Positions 63,699 to 64,000 of a stretch of 64,000 nt of DNA are shown here, piece by piece; within the stretch, counting starts at the first letter, position 1, and each line of letters starts with the position of its first letter. The notes below the pieces were generated by a model. It was not told the DNA's origin and searched no databases. It worked only from the letters and a program-made list of their open reading frames with translations. The position numbers and the translations under genes were made by a program. This stretch comes from Pseudomonas sp. LS-2 (lineage in GTDB: Bacteria > Pseudomonadota > Gammaproteobacteria > Pseudomonadales > Pseudomonadaceae), in NCBI RefSeq assembly GCF_003605735.1, contig NZ_QXTJ01000003.1, positions 58,907 through 122,906 on the forward strand. The letters are read 5' to 3'.

Positions 63699-64000
63699 TC
63701 ACTTGGCGCCCCAAACCCCGCTCAATGCCGACAGCGCCGAGCCGCTCGCACCCTGTTGACCCAGGTATTGCAATATCACCGGTACAAACTGGCCAACCAT
63801 GCCGCTGTCCATGCCCAGCGCACTGAATGCGCTGTTCACGTCGCCCATGCTCTGCACGTTACCCAATGCACTGCTGACCGCCGAGTTGCCGCTGCCTGAG
63901 CTACCACCGAGCATGCCGCCCAGCCCACCCAGGCTGCCCAGGGCCGAAGAACCCGACAGCTGATCCAGACCCGGTACCGATTTGCTCAGGCTCGAATAGT
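63699..64000 (-). CDS. DUF2780-type protein, C-terminal part (5' end outside window)
   Basis: The frame is open to the right edge on the minus strand. The visible C-terminus is rich in Gly, Ser and Ala (LGSLGGLGGMLGGSSGSGNS…VNSAFSALGMDSGMVGQFVPVILQYLGQQGASGSALSALSGVWGAK). The MVGQFVPVILQYLG segment is typical of DUF2780/VcgC-VcgE-like small secreted proteins. The function is unknown. The real start lies beyond 64000. Confidence 0.82.
   Translation of the reverse strand, partial: YSSLSKSVPGLDQLSGSSALGSLGGLGGMLGGSSGSGNSAVSSALGNVQSMGDVNSAFSALGMDSGMVGQFVPVILQYLGQQGASGSALSALSGVWGAK

Noticed and set aside
1..64000. CRISPR arrays, prophage genes, insertion sequences, riboswitches
   Set aside because: No regularly spaced direct repeats, integrase, transposase, phage structural gene or recognisable riboswitch core was seen.

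Overview
The window is a stretch of a Pseudomonas chromosome. The evidence is GC-rich coding throughout, a full PQQ operon with F ahead of A-B-C-D-E, a lysine 2-monooxygenase/5-aminovaleramidase pair, a bioBFHCD operon, creBCD, a ferrichrome-type sigma/anti-sigma/receptor set, and many Pseudomonas-style REP inverted pairs. The species cannot be fixed from sequence alone. The gene order from the cre genes back through glcB, rarD, srkA, modE, comF, the bio operon and two acyl-CoA dehydrogenases matches, from memory, P. aeruginosa PA0463-PA0508. The pqq/dav block resembles P. putida PP_0375-PP_0384. An abundant hairpin repeat seen at 31916-31936 is, as I recall, especially common in P. syringae and P. 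fluorescens relatives. I see no prophage, insertion sequence, CRISPR array or rRNA.

Layout. 1-4.5 kb: the end of a GGDEF-EAL protein, tRNA-Ile2(CAU), a hexapeptide acetyltransferase, a FUSC membrane protein and PPK2. 4.6-8.7 kb: a class II aldolase-like protein, an Lrp/AsnC regulator, davB and davA (lysine to 5-aminovalerate). 8.8-16.5 kb: pqqF, pqqA, pqqB, pqqC, pqqD, pqqE and an S9 peptidase; an intrinsic terminator lies between pqqA and pqqB. 16.5-18.8 kb: a Pmp3-like peptide, an apparently catalytically dead aminotransferase remnant and a LysR regulator. 19-24.3 kb: two acyl-CoA dehydrogenases flank a membrane diguanylate cyclase, and the second has PsrA-type operators upstream. 24.6-31.9 kb: a small flagellar-rod-like protein, a LuxR regulator and a polyamine-type ABC transporter operon with an aldehyde dehydrogenase. 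32-36.7 kb: bioB-F-H-C-D on the minus strand. 36.8-46.1 kb: comF, modE, phoX, srkA, rarD, an ACT-domain gcvR-like gene and glcB. 46.2-49.6 kb: a single-domain response regulator, a cNMP/CBS/DUF294 protein and a DnaQ-like exonuclease. 49.8-55.3 kb: an iron-uptake set of sigma factor, anti-sigma, TonB receptor, PepSY membrane protein and a small membrane protein. 55.3-56.1 kb: a less typical stretch with a small membrane ORF and an open frame lacking a start. 56.1-64 kb: an MFS transporter, a GST, a creD-coupled small ORF, creD, creC, creB, a retropepsin-like protease, a YihG-type acyltransferase and the end of a DUF2780 gene.

Working together. DavB and DavA would feed lysine nitrogen and carbon into 5-aminovalerate. 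The pqq genes make the cofactor for periplasmic dehydrogenases. The two FadE enzymes and malate synthase G serve fatty-acid and C2 use. The bio operon makes biotin. The sigma/FecR/receptor trio follows the cell-surface signalling layout, probably under Fur. CreBC is a two-component system whose likely target creD is adjacent and has a degenerate cre-tag-like site. Most of the window is conserved backbone. The least explained parts are the 55.3-55.8 kb stretch, the degenerate aminotransferase, the creD-coupled ORF, the orphan rod-like peptide and several perfect palindromes in intergenic DNA.
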